Below are positions 39,206-50,819 of a stretch of 64,000 nucleotides of DNA, in pieces; the first letter of the stretch is position 1, and each line of letters opens with the position of its first letter. A program made the position numbers and the translations under genes. Origin of the DNA: Tubulanus polymorphus (taxonomy: Eukaryota; Nemertea; Palaeonemertea; Tubulaniformes; Tubulanidae); assembly GCF_964204645.1 (NCBI RefSeq), contig NC_134028.1:18822153-18886152 (forward strand), given 5' to 3'. The notes beneath the pieces were generated by a model. The model was given only the letters and a program-made list of their open reading frames with translations. It was not told the DNA's origin and searched no databases.

Positions 39206-42200
39206 GTGAGTTTATTCATATTTTCTCTATCATCTACCCGTCATAATGTTATGATAATTCTATGGTTGGCGATATTTACCTCACAGACATTCTCAATGCG
39301 GAGTGAGAAATTTCCTTGTTGTCATTCCGCTAACGTTTAACATGGACTGATCATTTCGTTAATAATAATGTCAGTAATGATGAATCTTGAACATCAACAT
39401 CTACTACTATGATTATCGGATCAAGCATTAATTGAATGTGAACAGCAACTGCAGCATCAATGCATAAAAAATGTCTATTTCATCTTATTCAAATGGTTAA
39501 AGTTGGGTGCCGTTGCTCAGTTTTTAGAGGTAAATGGTAAAAGTGCTGATCATCCGCACCTCTCTCAAAATGCCGAAATGGTGCAAGCAAATTTGTGTAT
39601 TTAAAGGCAGTGGATATTTTGCCAATGCGGCATTATTCCTGTTAACGCTATTTTGTCACTTGCACGTTCTGATTGGCTAATGCGCACTGAGGTGCGTGAC
39701 TTAGAAAATTCAAGGAAAGTTTGGAGAACAAGAGATAGAGAAAAAAAATAGCCGAGAGCGAGATTCGAACCCGGGCCAGCAGATTATCAGCCTAACATCT
39801 TTCCACTACCACCAGGCTCACTCAAAACCACCCATAAGTTTTCACTAGATAAAGCCTCACCTTACCCTAACCCTATCCCTAGGGGTAAAAATGGGACCCT
39901 GAACCTCACCCTAACTCTAATCCTAACCCTCTGGACCCTCTAAACCCTAACCCTATCGAAACATTAACCCTAATTCCAATATAATGATGTTATTGTAATA
40001 TTGTATTACTATATCTTATTATATATAGCCATTGGAAAAATAGCGTTTACTAAAATAATGCAGCATTGGCAAAATATCCACTTCCATCTATAAAGGCAGT
40101 GGATATTTAGGGGTGATTCTTAGCCATAGACAACAGAGTGTTTACTTCTGCTATTTGACCATATATTGTCGCTGATTGGCTCATTTATGCCGCGCATGCG
40201 CAGGGAGGTGCGCCACTTAGAAAATTCAAGGCAAGTTTGGAGATCATAGTTCAAGAAAATAATGTGCTAATAGCGGGATTTGAACCCAGGCCAGCATATT
40301 GCTAGCGTAGCGTCTTTCATCCACTAGACCACCGAGGTTCTTGCAGCAATCCAGCTGTAAGGTTTAACCACATATAGCACTCAACCTTGCTCTATCACAA
40401 TTATCGAACAACGTTTAGGGCGAAAGTGCATAAGGTTAATATTCAACCCCCATTTTGATGAACAAAGCTTTGAGCGTCTATTTCATCCCTTAAAACACCT
40501 GCAACTTTTCTCAAGCTGACTGTTCTATAATCCGATGATAGTCAACTATTGTTTTGGCACAAATTTATATTTAATTGTGCTAAAGACTTAAAAAATTGAG
40601 TAGAGATGCAGTGTGAAAACTACTGAAAATGGTGCATTACTGCAACCATTGGTTATTTTGAAGATAATTATACAGTCTTTCTATTGCTGTATAGATTTGG
40701 TCGATCAAAAGTTTGACCTTTGACCCTTCAAAGGTAAAAAATATAGGTGGCGGTATAGTACAGGTGTAGTTCTGCGGAGATACAAGTCGAATGTCGAGTG
40801 ACGTACTGTGGTCAAATGGGTTAAGCTGACTTAAACAGTCATACCTCTAGTTTGTATGAATTGATAATTTAATTTCAGAATTAAACATGAAGACTTTTTT
40901 TTGTATTTAAGTTACCGGTATTGTAAGAACAAGCCATACCCGAAATCGCGTTTCTGTCGTGGTGTGCCAGATGCTAAAATCCGTATCTACGATTTGGGAC
41001 GAAAGAAAGCTCGCGTAGACGATTTCCCGCTGTGTGTGCATCTCGTATCTGATGAATACGAACAGCTGTCATCGGAGGCTTTAGAAGCCGGACGTATCTG
41101 CTGTAACAAGTATTTGGTGAAGATGTGCGGTAAAGAGGCGTTCCACATCAGAATTCGTCTGCATCCGTTCCACGTTTTAAGAATCAATAAAATGTTGTCG
41201 TGCGCTGGAGCTGATAGGTATGTACGAGCTTATTGGCTGGTCTTTCATATCAGATTTATTTTAACCCTCTTGGAGATCGTTGTACTTTCATCGATCCCTC
41301 ATTAGATGGAATCCTAGTCACTTAAAAAAGTTTTTGAAATCATCGCAGACCCATTTTTAGATAGTGGGGCATTAATGGTTTTCACAGGGTTTCGCTGGTG
41401 TTAATGAATCCTAAAATGCATGATTGATATCTAACCAAAAAATAGCGTCTAGTAGTGTAGAACGCTTTGGCTGCTGAAAATATTGTTGGATTCGACTACA
41501 AAACATGTAGTCTGTACTGAATTTTGGTTTAGGTTATGCAGACACAAGTTCATCAAGTTCGTTGCGTCTAATTGTTTACGGGATTTACGGGCATTAGCTG
41601 CCATCGTCGTTTACCAATGCTTTTTCAGCAGTACTCTAGTTATGGCGTTTCATCGATGTTCATTGCTGCATTTGATTGAAAGACTGGACTGGTTCCAGGT
41701 CAGACGTACTCTGATCGTGCCTCTCCACGTCTAATTTTTTAAAAATTTCTGTAGGAGGACCCTTCTTCCTTGAAATTCTGTATCTGACACATGTTTGCCT
41801 ATTGATATATTTGCTGTATTGTATTGTAGGCTTCAGACAGGTATGAGAGGTGCGTTTGGTAAGCCGCAAGGTACTGTTGCACGAGTGAATATTGGACAGC
41901 CAATCATGTCGGTACGAGCTCGCGATAACCATAAAGAGCATGTTATTGAGGCCTTGAGACGTGCTAAAATGAAGTTCCCTGGACGTCAAAAGGTAAGTGA
42001 TCGAAAATCCATTTGAATGTACAGTCAATGTCCGTTATATTGCCATTGCCCGTTTTATGCCGACATTTTTTGGAGAACAAATTTGCCCGATCTAACTCAA
42101 ATTTGATGAAAGTACCGTTCTTTATGACCCCAATTTTGTTATAACGCGATGTTTTCCATTACTAATGAATCAATCATCCCAACAGTGGCATTATAAAGAA

Positions 42201-43749
42201 CATAGACCGTGTTTCATGAACTTCGTACAGTTTGGTGTTTTCAGTTGAACATCTTTCGGTACAAATCTTTTGGGCAACAGTGGAAATTGTTGGGCTACAT
42301 TCAAGCCCACTAATGTCTGATCGGGATGTGCCAACGACACTTCTGGTGAACTTTGTTGGCGTACATTATATTATTATTTATAAATATCAATCTTGGCAGA
42401 TTTTCCTTGCACGGAAGGGTTCATTCATTCAATATCCACTAAACTGAACTGTGAAGTCAAGTCGGATCTGATTGGATAATCGGGCATGTCGAATGATTTT
42501 CAATAAATTTCTTACACTCATCTTTTATCATACGAAAATCACCCCTAGTTGGATCATAATCATTGTATCGAGTCTATAGTTAGCTGCAAGAAACTTTTAT
42601 TGAAAACATGGTTCAAAACAACCTATTCGGCCAAGTCGATGAAGATTTGAAGGGTACCATATCACTTATCTTGTATAAAATTGTTGCTTTCATCTGATTT
42701 GATAATTCCAGGAATGGAGGGTTTTTCTCTGATTCGGCTAACGCTAACATTTAATTTAACTGGATGATTCCGTACACTGTGAGGCAAGAAGCTAGTGGCC
42801 TTTACCTTGGGGATCATTCATTAATTACGTACGCATAAAATTTGAAATTTTCAACCCCCCCTCCCCCTCTGTACGCAAAATCTGCCATTTTTTCGTATAC
42901 ATTAAGCATTACAGTACGCAATTGTACTGACCCCTCCCCCCTCCCTTAATGCGTACGTAATAAATGAATGATCCCTTAATTTAAATGTTAAGTAACAGTA
43001 AACCTCACATGACTAACTGAGACGAGCAAATTAGTCTGAGTGAACCAAAATCCACGGAAAGGATAGGAAAATGAATTGAGAAATCAGAAAAATGATTTCG
43101 TGATGAAGTCCGAGGTGGCCATGTCTCACTAAGGTGAACTTTGCTGTATGAAATATGCTCTACGGCACATGGATTGATATTTATGTATGTACGTGGATCT
43201 ATTAAAGACACAGACCAAAATGTTAGCCCGATCAGATCAAGGTGGCCGAATGGCAGCCACTTTTTACCAAAATCAGCCCTCTTAGATGGGATCTACAGTG
43301 TTTTATGGAATATGCAACCTTCGAAAGATAAACTAATTAAGGCTTGACTATATTTTGAATTGAAATTCAATTAAACTGACAATATGAATGGTTAGTGTGT
43401 TTGTTAAAAATAAGAAATAATTAGGTCACCCTTAAATGTACGCTAAACTCGCGCAAATGCATTTTCTAACTGACCACTATAATACTCCAGAACCATGTCG
43501 CTAAACGGGACAAAGATGTCTCATTCATTATTCAAACATGAACATGTTTTTAATGGTGTGCATACATTTTTGTGACCCTTCTCTTTTCTGTAGATCTACG
43601 TTTCGAGAAAATGGGGATTCACAAAATGGGACAAAAAGGATTACGAGGAAATGAGAGCTGATGGTCGCCTAGTTCCAGATGGTGTAGTAGCGCAATACAA
43701 ACCCCATCATGGTCCATTACAAGCCTGGAAAAATGCCCAAAAAGCTTGA
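39183..43749 (+). CDS. RPL10: 60S ribosomal protein L10 (uL16)
   Basis: RPL10 sits in the 60S subunit beside the peptidyl transferase centre and is added late, in the cytoplasm. Four coding exons (39183-39205, 40912-41217, 41830-41992, 43594-43749) join in phase to 648 nt, 215 residues, against 214 in human. The first residues [20 protein letters not shown] and the family core are present: [60 protein letters not shown] and KFPGRQK. The Arg of FHVLRINK, altered in some human leukaemias, is kept. The C-terminal tail ([16 protein letters not shown]) differs from vertebrates, as is usual for this variable end. The start has AAGATGG context. The first coding intron carries a composite repeat and telomere-like sequence; the third carries a MITE. 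Confidence 0.97.
39606..40085. mobile_element. Composite TIR element with tRNA-like core and telomere-like repeat
   Basis: About 45-bp inverted ends (AGTGGATATTTTGCCAATGC in the left arm; the inverse at 40041-40085) enclose a minus-strand tRNA-like block at about 39765-39828 with B box GGTTCGAATC, then CCCTAA-type sequence. It lies in the first coding intron of RPL10. Confidence 0.65.
39861..39976. repeat. Degenerate telomere-like (CCCTAA)n tract
   Basis: Several CCCTAA/CCCTAT units occur within about 115 bp (for example CTTACCCTAACCCTATCCCT). The match is imperfect, so this is either an old interstitial telomeric insert or a simple-repeat expansion. Confidence 0.6.
40091..40355 (-). repeat. 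Second copy of the tRNA-like element, no right arm
   Basis: It starts with the same AAAGGCAGTGGATATTT as its neighbour and shares CTTAGAAAATTCAAGG and AAGTTTGGAGA. It ends in a tRNA-like block (minus) with GTGGTCTAGTGGATG as A-box region and GGTTCAAATCCC as B box. It is a diverged relative placed 6 bp after the first. Confidence 0.6.
40912..41217 (+). CDS. RPL10: RPL10 coding exon 2
   Basis: This 306-nt exon has acceptor TTTGTATTTAAG and donor GATAG|GTATGT, and encodes [20 protein letters not shown] through SCAGAD. Confidence 0.97.
41830..41992 (+). CDS. RPL10: RPL10 coding exon 3
   Basis: This 163-nt exon has acceptor GTATTGTAG and donor AAAAG|GTAAGT, and encodes [20 protein letters not shown] to KFPGRQK. 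Confidence 0.97.
42810..42975. mobile_element. 166-bp MITE in RPL10 intron 3
   Basis: The ends GGGATCATTCATTAATTACG and its inverse (30-bp terminal repeats with few mismatches) enclose C-rich blocks and a GTACGCAA / TACGCAATTGTAC centre. Confidence 0.75.
43594..43749 (+). CDS. RPL10: RPL10 terminal exon
   Basis: This 156-nt exon has acceptor CTTTTCTGTAG, encodes [20 protein letters not shown] to the C-terminus and ends in TGA at 43747-43749. Confidence 0.97.
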   Translation: MYVSRKWGFTKWDKKDYEEMRADGRLVPDGVVAQYKPHHGPLQAWKNAQKA

Positions 43750-43771
43750 ACTGTTTGAAATACAAGTGATA

Positions 43772-43777
43772 AATAAA
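43772..43777 (+). terminator. RPL10: RPL10 poly(A) signal
   Basis: AATAAA lies 23 bp after the stop codon. Such a short 3'UTR is typical of ribosomal-protein genes. Confidence 0.85.
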
Positions 43778-44366
43778 TTAAATGTACCCACTTGACGGAA
43801 ATCATTTGTTTGTAATTGATCGTGTACATTGTTTCCTCTAGTCGGATCAATCGACTGCTTTACTCGACGATTTCACATTGTCCGAAGTGTTGCATTTGTA
43901 TGTTGCAATATCGAATTAACGCCATTACAAACCATTGGTCTATTTAATTAAGGGTTTCTACATGTATAATGGTGAGCTCCAGTGGGCGGTAATCAAACCC
44001 TGACAATCGAGGATGGGTCGTTTTACCTTGACCCCCTTAAAGAACTGCTGAAACATGGAACTAAAATGTTATGAAGTAATTTGCAAGGTGGTTTAAACTC
44101 GGCTGTGCTTTTTTATTGGACGCGTAGTTGGCGCTGGTGTCCGACAACAGAACTGGTTTCGCATTCCGAGGCACGGTAATTGATGGTGAATGTTAAAGCT
44201 GATTCTAGCAGTCACGAGTTTGGCAATTTGGTAGCAATTTGGTTGACGTTTGCCTGTGAACGGAATCTTTTGACGAGCTAATGCAATACATGTACATTGA
44301 GAGTAGGTTCGAATCCCATATTATGCTTCGAGCGCAATTTATACTTAGCGGCCTGTCCATGCCATC

Positions 44367-44560
44367 TTCACCCGTCAAGGGATTCGAACCCACTACGCTA
44401 AAGCTGTTCCCCGAACCCCTTGACCTCACGAGTCGTTGGAGCGCCAGTAATGAAATCACGCTTCGTGAGGCCAGGGGGCTGGTGGAAGCGAGTTCGGGAG
44501 TGATACCGGACCCCTGGCAAGCGAGGATGGTCCATGCGGGTTTACAATCATAGCTTCCAG
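44367..44560 (-). repeat. tRNA-derived SINE copy 1
   Basis: The minus strand reads GTGGGTTCGAATCCC (B box) followed by GACGGGTGAAGATGG. A related copy at 62519-62655 shares the CACCCGTCAA, GGAAGCGAGTT, GGACCCCTGG and GAGCTTCCAG-type pieces. Confidence 0.6.
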
Positions 44561-44716
44561 AACTGTAATTGCCGCTCTTGCTACGTCATTGCCGCTGTTT
44601 AATTAAACCCCAATAGTAGATTTTTGGTTCTGGCCGTGGAAAATAGAATACACAGAATTTAGAGAATTGGACCAACTACCACGGCTGAACCGCTAAGTAA
44701 TTGAAGAAACCATACT

Positions 44717-45101
44717 CAGTAAACCTTGCATAAGTCGGATCCGGAGAAGTCGGGTAAACGGAAAAGTCTTATAAATTTAGAGGACCCGTTTTTTTCATCG
44801 TATTTTCAAGTAAATTTCTGTCCCATAGTCGGATTTTACTAGTCGGAAACTCGATGTCGTGGTGTGGTCCCAAAATGTTAAATGTATTCAAATTGTTGTC
44901 TCAAAGTTGGATCATTTATTAATCATGTATAAAATTACACATTTCTTTCAGACGTTAAAAATAGGCTTCATCATAACCAGGATATTAATGTTGAAATAGT
45001 AAATAAATAAACACCTGTCATTTGCCGATAGTCGGATTTTTCTATCGGATTTGCTTTGCTAGTCCAAAATAATAGGCCTACGACTTATGCGAGGGTTACT
45101 G
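44717..45101. mobile_element. Pogo-like MITE (about 385 bp)
   Basis: The left end CAGTAAACCTTGCATAAGTC and the inverse of the right end, CAGTAACCCTCGCATAAGTC, match with two changes. CAGTnnnnCCT...TAA termini are like pogo/Tigger-type elements. AGTCGGAT half-sites recur inside. Confidence 0.65.
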
Positions 45102-45890
45102 CAGTAATGAAATAATTTTTCACCTTGAATTTTATTTTATCAATCAGAGAAATCATTTATTTACGGATTCATAAGGACTAAAAAACAAAGCAAAAATATA
45201 TAAACAAACAACAACTGGAAAATAATCAAAATAAAAACGATTAAACATAATATAACAGTTGCCCAAAAGTTGATTAGAAAATTTGCTTAATTCTGATCAC
45301 CAGTCGGGGATGGGAAATTTTGTCTCCATTGAACGAAATGTGAATAATGTATTCTCATTTGAACGTAAACAACCTAGTTATGGGACTTGAATTTTAGTTC
45401 GAAATATGTGAAAATCCGAATATAAACCGACCCGAATTAAAAGATTTTGATGGACATGGTGACAATGCAATTATGATTGTTACCTGGCCCAAGTTTCAAT
45501 TATTAAAATCATCGTACTGTATTAGATACATGTTAGTGAGCTGTTGTCCATTTCTTTGATTTAATGTTATCAATTAACAGCACCCCTAGGGCTACAACAA
45601 GACGAAATCATTTTAGAAGGCACCTAAAGCCTCACGGAAAATTACCGTAATAAATGGATTTCGTATCCGTATCTCAATTCAATCAAGGGGGTTTTAAACC
45701 TATATATCTAATGCCAAAAATTCATAAAGACTATTTTTGCTAAGCACATAGAACTAAAATCAGCGCAAAGAACTGCGACTTACAATAGAAATGAACTGTT
45801 TATTATGATCATGTGAGTTTTCATCGATATCAGCCGAAATCATCAGTTTTTGTATATTCATACTTGATACGCATAAACGATACGTTGTTT

Positions 45891-45958
45891 CTCATACTCA
45901 GCTGGTGGTCATTTTTGTAAACTGCTCATAATCAGCTGGTGGTCATTTTTGTAAACTG
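45891..45958. repeat. 34-bp tandem duplication
   Basis: Two head-to-tail units containing AGCTGGTGGTCATTTTTGTA, differing at one position. Confidence 0.85.
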
Positions 45959-47556
45959 CAATAAAATTTGAAATCTGTTCCTGCCAGGTCTGCTATTTTC
46001 ATTACCTTCATGGCAAAAAGTAATGGGGAGATGTGGAACAGTTGAGCTTATACCCGTCCCTGCCCACTACAGAGAACGGTAGACCATGTGTAAACTGTCG
46101 GATACATGTAGTTTGAGACCAAGAAAAACACTCCGACTTAAAAGTCCAACTTTGAATAAGCAACCGTTTGCAACCGTTTTCTGAAAACTACTTAATTACT
46201 CCTACGCGGAATATTAAATTAACATCTACAAATGATTTAAATACGGAAATAATGCGGGTTTATTTTCTATTCTAATACTCTAACCACAACCAATTAAAGG
46301 ACTGTTGATTGCGGTTTCATCGATTTCAAGCCAGGAACAGGAGTCGGAATCGGGAAGTTCAACGTGATTTTACTGATTTCTTATTGGGACCGATTGAAAG
46401 CAGAGGCGAGGTTCTGACTTAGAAAACCTTATACATTCAAAATCATATCACCCCTGGCCTGCTCTCAATTAGTTTTTTTCTCACATAGTTCACGTCGGAG
46501 TGCGTGGAGCGCCGCCTGTTCCATCTTAGTTTCTACTGTCTTTGGTTACACAGGCTTATCTGTGTTATTATTTCATATTAAGACAGAGTATTATGATAAT
46601 AAAAGACATCATTTTTTTATATGGAACATATAGTTTATTATTTTTTGTTCAAGGAAGTTCAGGGGCTGGACATTATTTAGTCTCTCATTGGTTCGGTAGG
46701 TTCACATTAGCGTTGTTGTGAGCAGGATTATCATCGACACATTCTAGACTGCATGGTTACCTGTTTTCTATCCAGAAATGGACAGGCAACTAGTCTAAGT
46801 ATATTCTAACCATGTGAGGTCTCTCAGGCAAGAAAATGATACCTTGTTTCTCATTAATAGTCAGATTAATTAACGGTAAAAATCGTAGAAGTAAAATGCT
46901 GCCGGCCGGGCATGGAGTTAAGAGTTCTTATTTTAATGATGAAAATAACCCGGGACAATAAGTAATATACATGGAAACTATTACTTGTTTAAAAATCAGA
47001 TGCCGAATAGCGTGAGCTCGGGATTCGAAACTACTACAACGCTAGTTCTAGTCTTGTATCTAGCCGTTGTTCTGGAACCCGTAACATCGACTGGTATGCA
47101 GACTTGTCCGTCCACTCCATGTGCATCATTACGACTAAGTCGAAATGATTGTGTGTATTTCTGTTAGCTAAGGGGGCAAACGAACAATTATAACTTGAAT
47201 TATTTGTCAAAAAATCATTGTATTGAAGTTGTAATATAAAAATCATAATTAGTTTGTAGAGATAAGGTAACTTATATTTTGTTCGTGCGAATGGCGATGA
47301 TTTTTGTATTGGATTTGGAGAATATGTTTTCATTAACTTTTAGATTTTTAGTTCATAACAATTCATTAGTATTTTCACGAGATTGAATCATAACTTCCCA
47401 TTCTAATGGCGTTTCTTTGATATCTATCAAAGTTTATTCGTAGCCACGGGAAGTAAAAGCAACGGTAGTTAGGATTAATCCAAGGTCTGGCAGCTTAACT
47501 AGGCGGAGTCTCTTGCTTATTGTTTCCACCCTGGCTTTTTAGAAAAATAGTTGAAT

Positions 47557-49269
47557 AGTTGACGTATCCTCGAAAATTGGGAAAAATAGGAAGTTAGGAA
47601 TGATCCAACATCTGTTGATCAAACAAGACCTACAGTCCTAGCGAGGCAGTGGAGCTGAGAGATTTCCCTGACCTACACCGACTTAATGCTAGCACAGAAA
47701 GTCTCCCAAGATCTATTTTTTGGTTAGATTAACGTGTGTTGCCTCAACTCAAACGAATGTGTCTGTGTGTGATACCCATTCTATCTCGAAATCATGAAAT
47801 GAGATTTAGGTTAACGGGCGGTGAAACTCCTCGATTCTGATAGAGCGATGAGGTTTATAGAGCTGGGTTTTGTGAATAACTGCACTGGCGTGCCTTTAGT
47901 TTGAATTTGTATTTTGGATATGCTGTCTGGTCAAGACTTGGTCTTAGTGATTCACTATCCTATGGAAGTCAAATCAGGGATATCAGGATTGTCACAATTG
48001 GCCGATAGAAAACACAGGGTGCCAACGACACCTTGATTCCTTGAAAACTCCTAAACCAAAGTCCTTGAATATCCTTGAATTTGAACAAAATGCCCAAAAG
48101 TTCATGAAAACTCCTTGATTTTTGAGAAATTGGCAATAAGAAAATTTTTAGGTTTTATGACTGACAGCAGTGGCGGTTCAAGTCATTGGCTGACCAGCAG
48201 ACCCGTGCGTCCTCTATGAAAAGTTGACGTATCCTCGAAAATTGGGAAAAACAGGAAGTTAGGAATGATCCAACATCTGGTAATCAAACAAGACCTACAG
48301 ACCTACTGTACTATTTACTATTTGACAAACAGTAAGATTTTCTCAAAACCATATCCTGTACTTTTAATTTTTCTTTATTTAGAAATTTTCATTAGAAACT
48401 TTTTTAAACATAAATAAAGGCCGGCCTGATGGAAAATGAATCATACTTTTTAATGGAAAAAAATAAAGATAAAATGCTGCCTGTCTGGTCACTTTTGTGC
48501 ATACAGTTTTCCTTTATTAATGAGAAACAATGCATCATTTTTGTGGCCTTACTATTCGAGTCAAACTATCGCATCTAATCACTCAGAACCACCTTTTTCA
48601 TCCCGGTTTTTCGTCCTTTCAGTGGTGTTCTCACTTGGGCAGAGCATCGGGGCTTGGTTATTGGAACTAGACCTAGTATAGCCTCGACGCGACGCAGTGG
48701 AGCTGAGAGATTTCCCGGACCTAGACCAACGTAATGCTTGCACAGAAAGTCTCCCAAGATCTATTTTTTGGTTAGATTAACGTGTGTTGCCTCAACTCAA
48801 ACGAATGTGTCTGTGTGTGATACCCATTCCATTTCGAAATCATGAAATGAGATTTAGGTGGCGGTGAAACTCCTCAATTCTGATAGAGCGATGAGGTTTA
48901 TAGAGCTGGGTTTTGTGAATAACTGCACTAGCGTGCCTTTAGTTTGAATTTGTATTTTGGATATGCTGTCTGGTCAAGACTTGGTCTTAGTGATTCACTA
49001 TCCTATGGAAGTCAAATCAGGGATATCAGGATTGTCACAATTGGCCGATAGAAAACACAGGGTGCCAACGACACCTTGATTCCTTGAAAACTCATAAACC
49101 AAAGTCCTTGAATATCCTTGAATTTGAACAAAATGCCCAAAAGTTCTTGAAAACTCCTTGATTTTTGAGAAATTGGCAACAAGAAAATTTTTAGGTTTCA
49201 TATGACTGACATCAGTGGCGGTTCAAGTCAGTGGCTGACCAGCAGACCCGTGCGCCCTCTATGAAAAGT
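47557..49269. repeat. Nested local duplication (A-B-A'-C-B')
   Basis: Unit A (47557-47637) recurs at 48222-48302. Unit B (47646-48221) recurs at 48694-49269 with about 97-98% identity, an offset near 1046 bp. The C spacer is unique. The minus-strand frame in B reading KEFSRTFGHFVQIQG is repeat-derived, not a gene. Confidence 0.8.
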
Positions 49270-49495
49270 ATGAGAATCTACAAACATTTGGCAGAATGGA
49301 TTTCAAAGAAAACCATCCCAAGCAATAACAGACATCCAGATCTACCAAACTTTCACGGCGATACATCCAGTAACGACTGAGCAGTCGGTACAACAATTTG
49401 GTAATATTACGTATTATATAAGATATCTTTATTTCACTCAGTATAACAGTAAACGTAGTCGTATTTGTTATGTGCATATTGTAATTTTAGATACT

Positions 49496-49676
49496 ATAGA
49501 GGAATCTCGTTATAACGAACTCGGATACACCGTCACGACTCATCGGATATAACAAATATTGAATTTCGTTCAAAATAAGACAATTTGATTAATTTCATAC
49601 TGGATATAACGAACGATCGGTTATAACGAACACATTTTCTGGTCCCGTGAAGTTCGTTGTAACGAGGTTCCACTGT
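49496..49676. mobile_element. Pogo-like MITE (about 180 bp)
   Basis: The right end, read inward, is ACAGTGGAACCTCGTTACAA; the left end is ATAGAGGAATCTCGTTATAA. Both continue with CGAAC, and ATATAACGAAC repeats occur inside. These termini are typical of pogo/Tigger MITEs. Confidence 0.75.
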
Positions 49677-50240
49677 ATACATGTATATTCAATGGAAATT
49701 TCGTTTTAAGGAATCGGCAAATTTCTCTGTCTTTTTTTGTCATTTGACGTGTAACACATACTGCCGACGAAAAACTGTTTTAAGGGGTTTTCGCCGCGTT
49801 ATATTTTACAGTGAGTACATAGGCATGTGAATTTTCAGCCGCGTGCATTTAATTGATGACCAATGACGTCACTGTGACGACACGTGAATAATTTGTATAT
49901 GTGTCACTGTGGATATGTATGCTTATGCTTGATTGATGTGACTTTCTATGGAAAATCACTGAAAAATGCGGCACATTGTTGACAGCTGGCTATCTCTTTT
50001 TTTATTCCCGGTATATACGAATGTAAGTTAAAATCCCCTCAATTGAAATCTCCATGGTGTCGAGTTCCATGAACGGATAGAGGTTCGTTTGTATTGATTA
50101 GATATTTTAAGGCCATCAAAATATACATCGCGTACCTCAAAATGAAAGCTACGATAAAGAAGTATCTTGTGGCTACGTCATCTTGAATATATTCATTTAA
50201 TTTCTGGAAGGAATTAGTTGTTGACGAGTTACATTGGAAT

Positions 50241-50246
50241 TTTATT
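50241..50246 (-). terminator. LRRC75: Probable LRRC75 poly(A) signal
   Basis: AATAAA on the minus strand is 373 bp past the stop codon and is the first such signal in the 3' flank. Confidence 0.45.
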
Positions 50247-50505
50247 GAACTCATACGTATTTACATATAAAACTTCACCTATGATCGTTTCACGTTTAGA
50301 TAGCATGACTAAAGAAGAAATGGTACAAATATGATTTTGTTCCTACATGCGTGTGTGTAAAGGTAAACATAAAGACAAATACATGAATATAGTATTTCGA
50401 AGGATTATTTGAAGTACGGGCTTTTGCTACTAGTGGTGCAGTAGCGTCAACAGGTAAATGAGTGAGTGTGTTAAGATGAAAGCGATTTTCCTATTTGGCG
50501 GATAA

Positions 50506-50615
50506 CGCAAATTAAACGGGCATCGTTGATTTAAAGTCCGGTGTACGGTGTAATACTCGCAAATTAAACGGTCATATATACCGTTGATATAAAGTCCGGT
50601 GTATGGTGTAATACT
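50506..50615. repeat. Tandem duplication in the LRRC75 3'UTR
   Basis: Two units of 52 and 58 bp share GCAAATTAAACGG, CGTTGAT, AAAGTCCGGTGTA and GGTGTAATACT. They end 3 bp from the stop codon, so the duplication lies wholly in the 3'UTR. Confidence 0.75.
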
Positions 50616-50618
50616 GAT

Positions 50619-50819
50619 TTATACGTTAAGCGAAGTAGAACCATCGTTCATGATAACAGTGCGCCCCTCTGAAAGATCCCTGAACGAGGGCATGTACGTT
50701 ACTGATTTCCATCGTTCTCTCAATAGTTCCAGGAATAGTCTCGGTAAGGTATATATATTGTGGTTATTACGCAAATCCACCCATCTCAGTTGCGGGAACT
50801 GATTCCTGTGTTGCAAGAA
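50619..50819 (-). CDS. LRRC75: LRRC75 homologue, terminal exon 4
   Basis: The acceptor ATCTTTTTCAG is followed by FLQHRNQFPQLRWVDLRNNH and PRLFLELLRERW, to TAA at 50619. The C-terminal tail after the last repeat is about 40 residues. Confidence 0.9.
   Translation of the reverse strand, partial: FLQHRNQFPQLRWVDLRNNHNIYTLPRLFLELLRERWKSVTYMPSFRDLSEGRTVIMNDGSTSLNV

Larger units (their letters stand above)
43778..50240. other. Intergenic region rich in repeats
   Basis: No gene is supported. It holds SINE-like sequence at 44367-44560, two pogo-like MITEs (44717-45101, 49496-49676), a 34-bp tandem duplication (45891-45958), a tRNA-like B-box remnant (GGGATTCGAAAC) near 47021 and a nested duplication at 47557-49269. 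Confidence 0.6.

Noticed and set aside
48998-49201. 67-codon frame reading KEFSRTFGHFVQIQG
   Set aside because: It lies in the duplicated B unit and has the look of repeat-derived sequence; both copies lack a start context and splice support.
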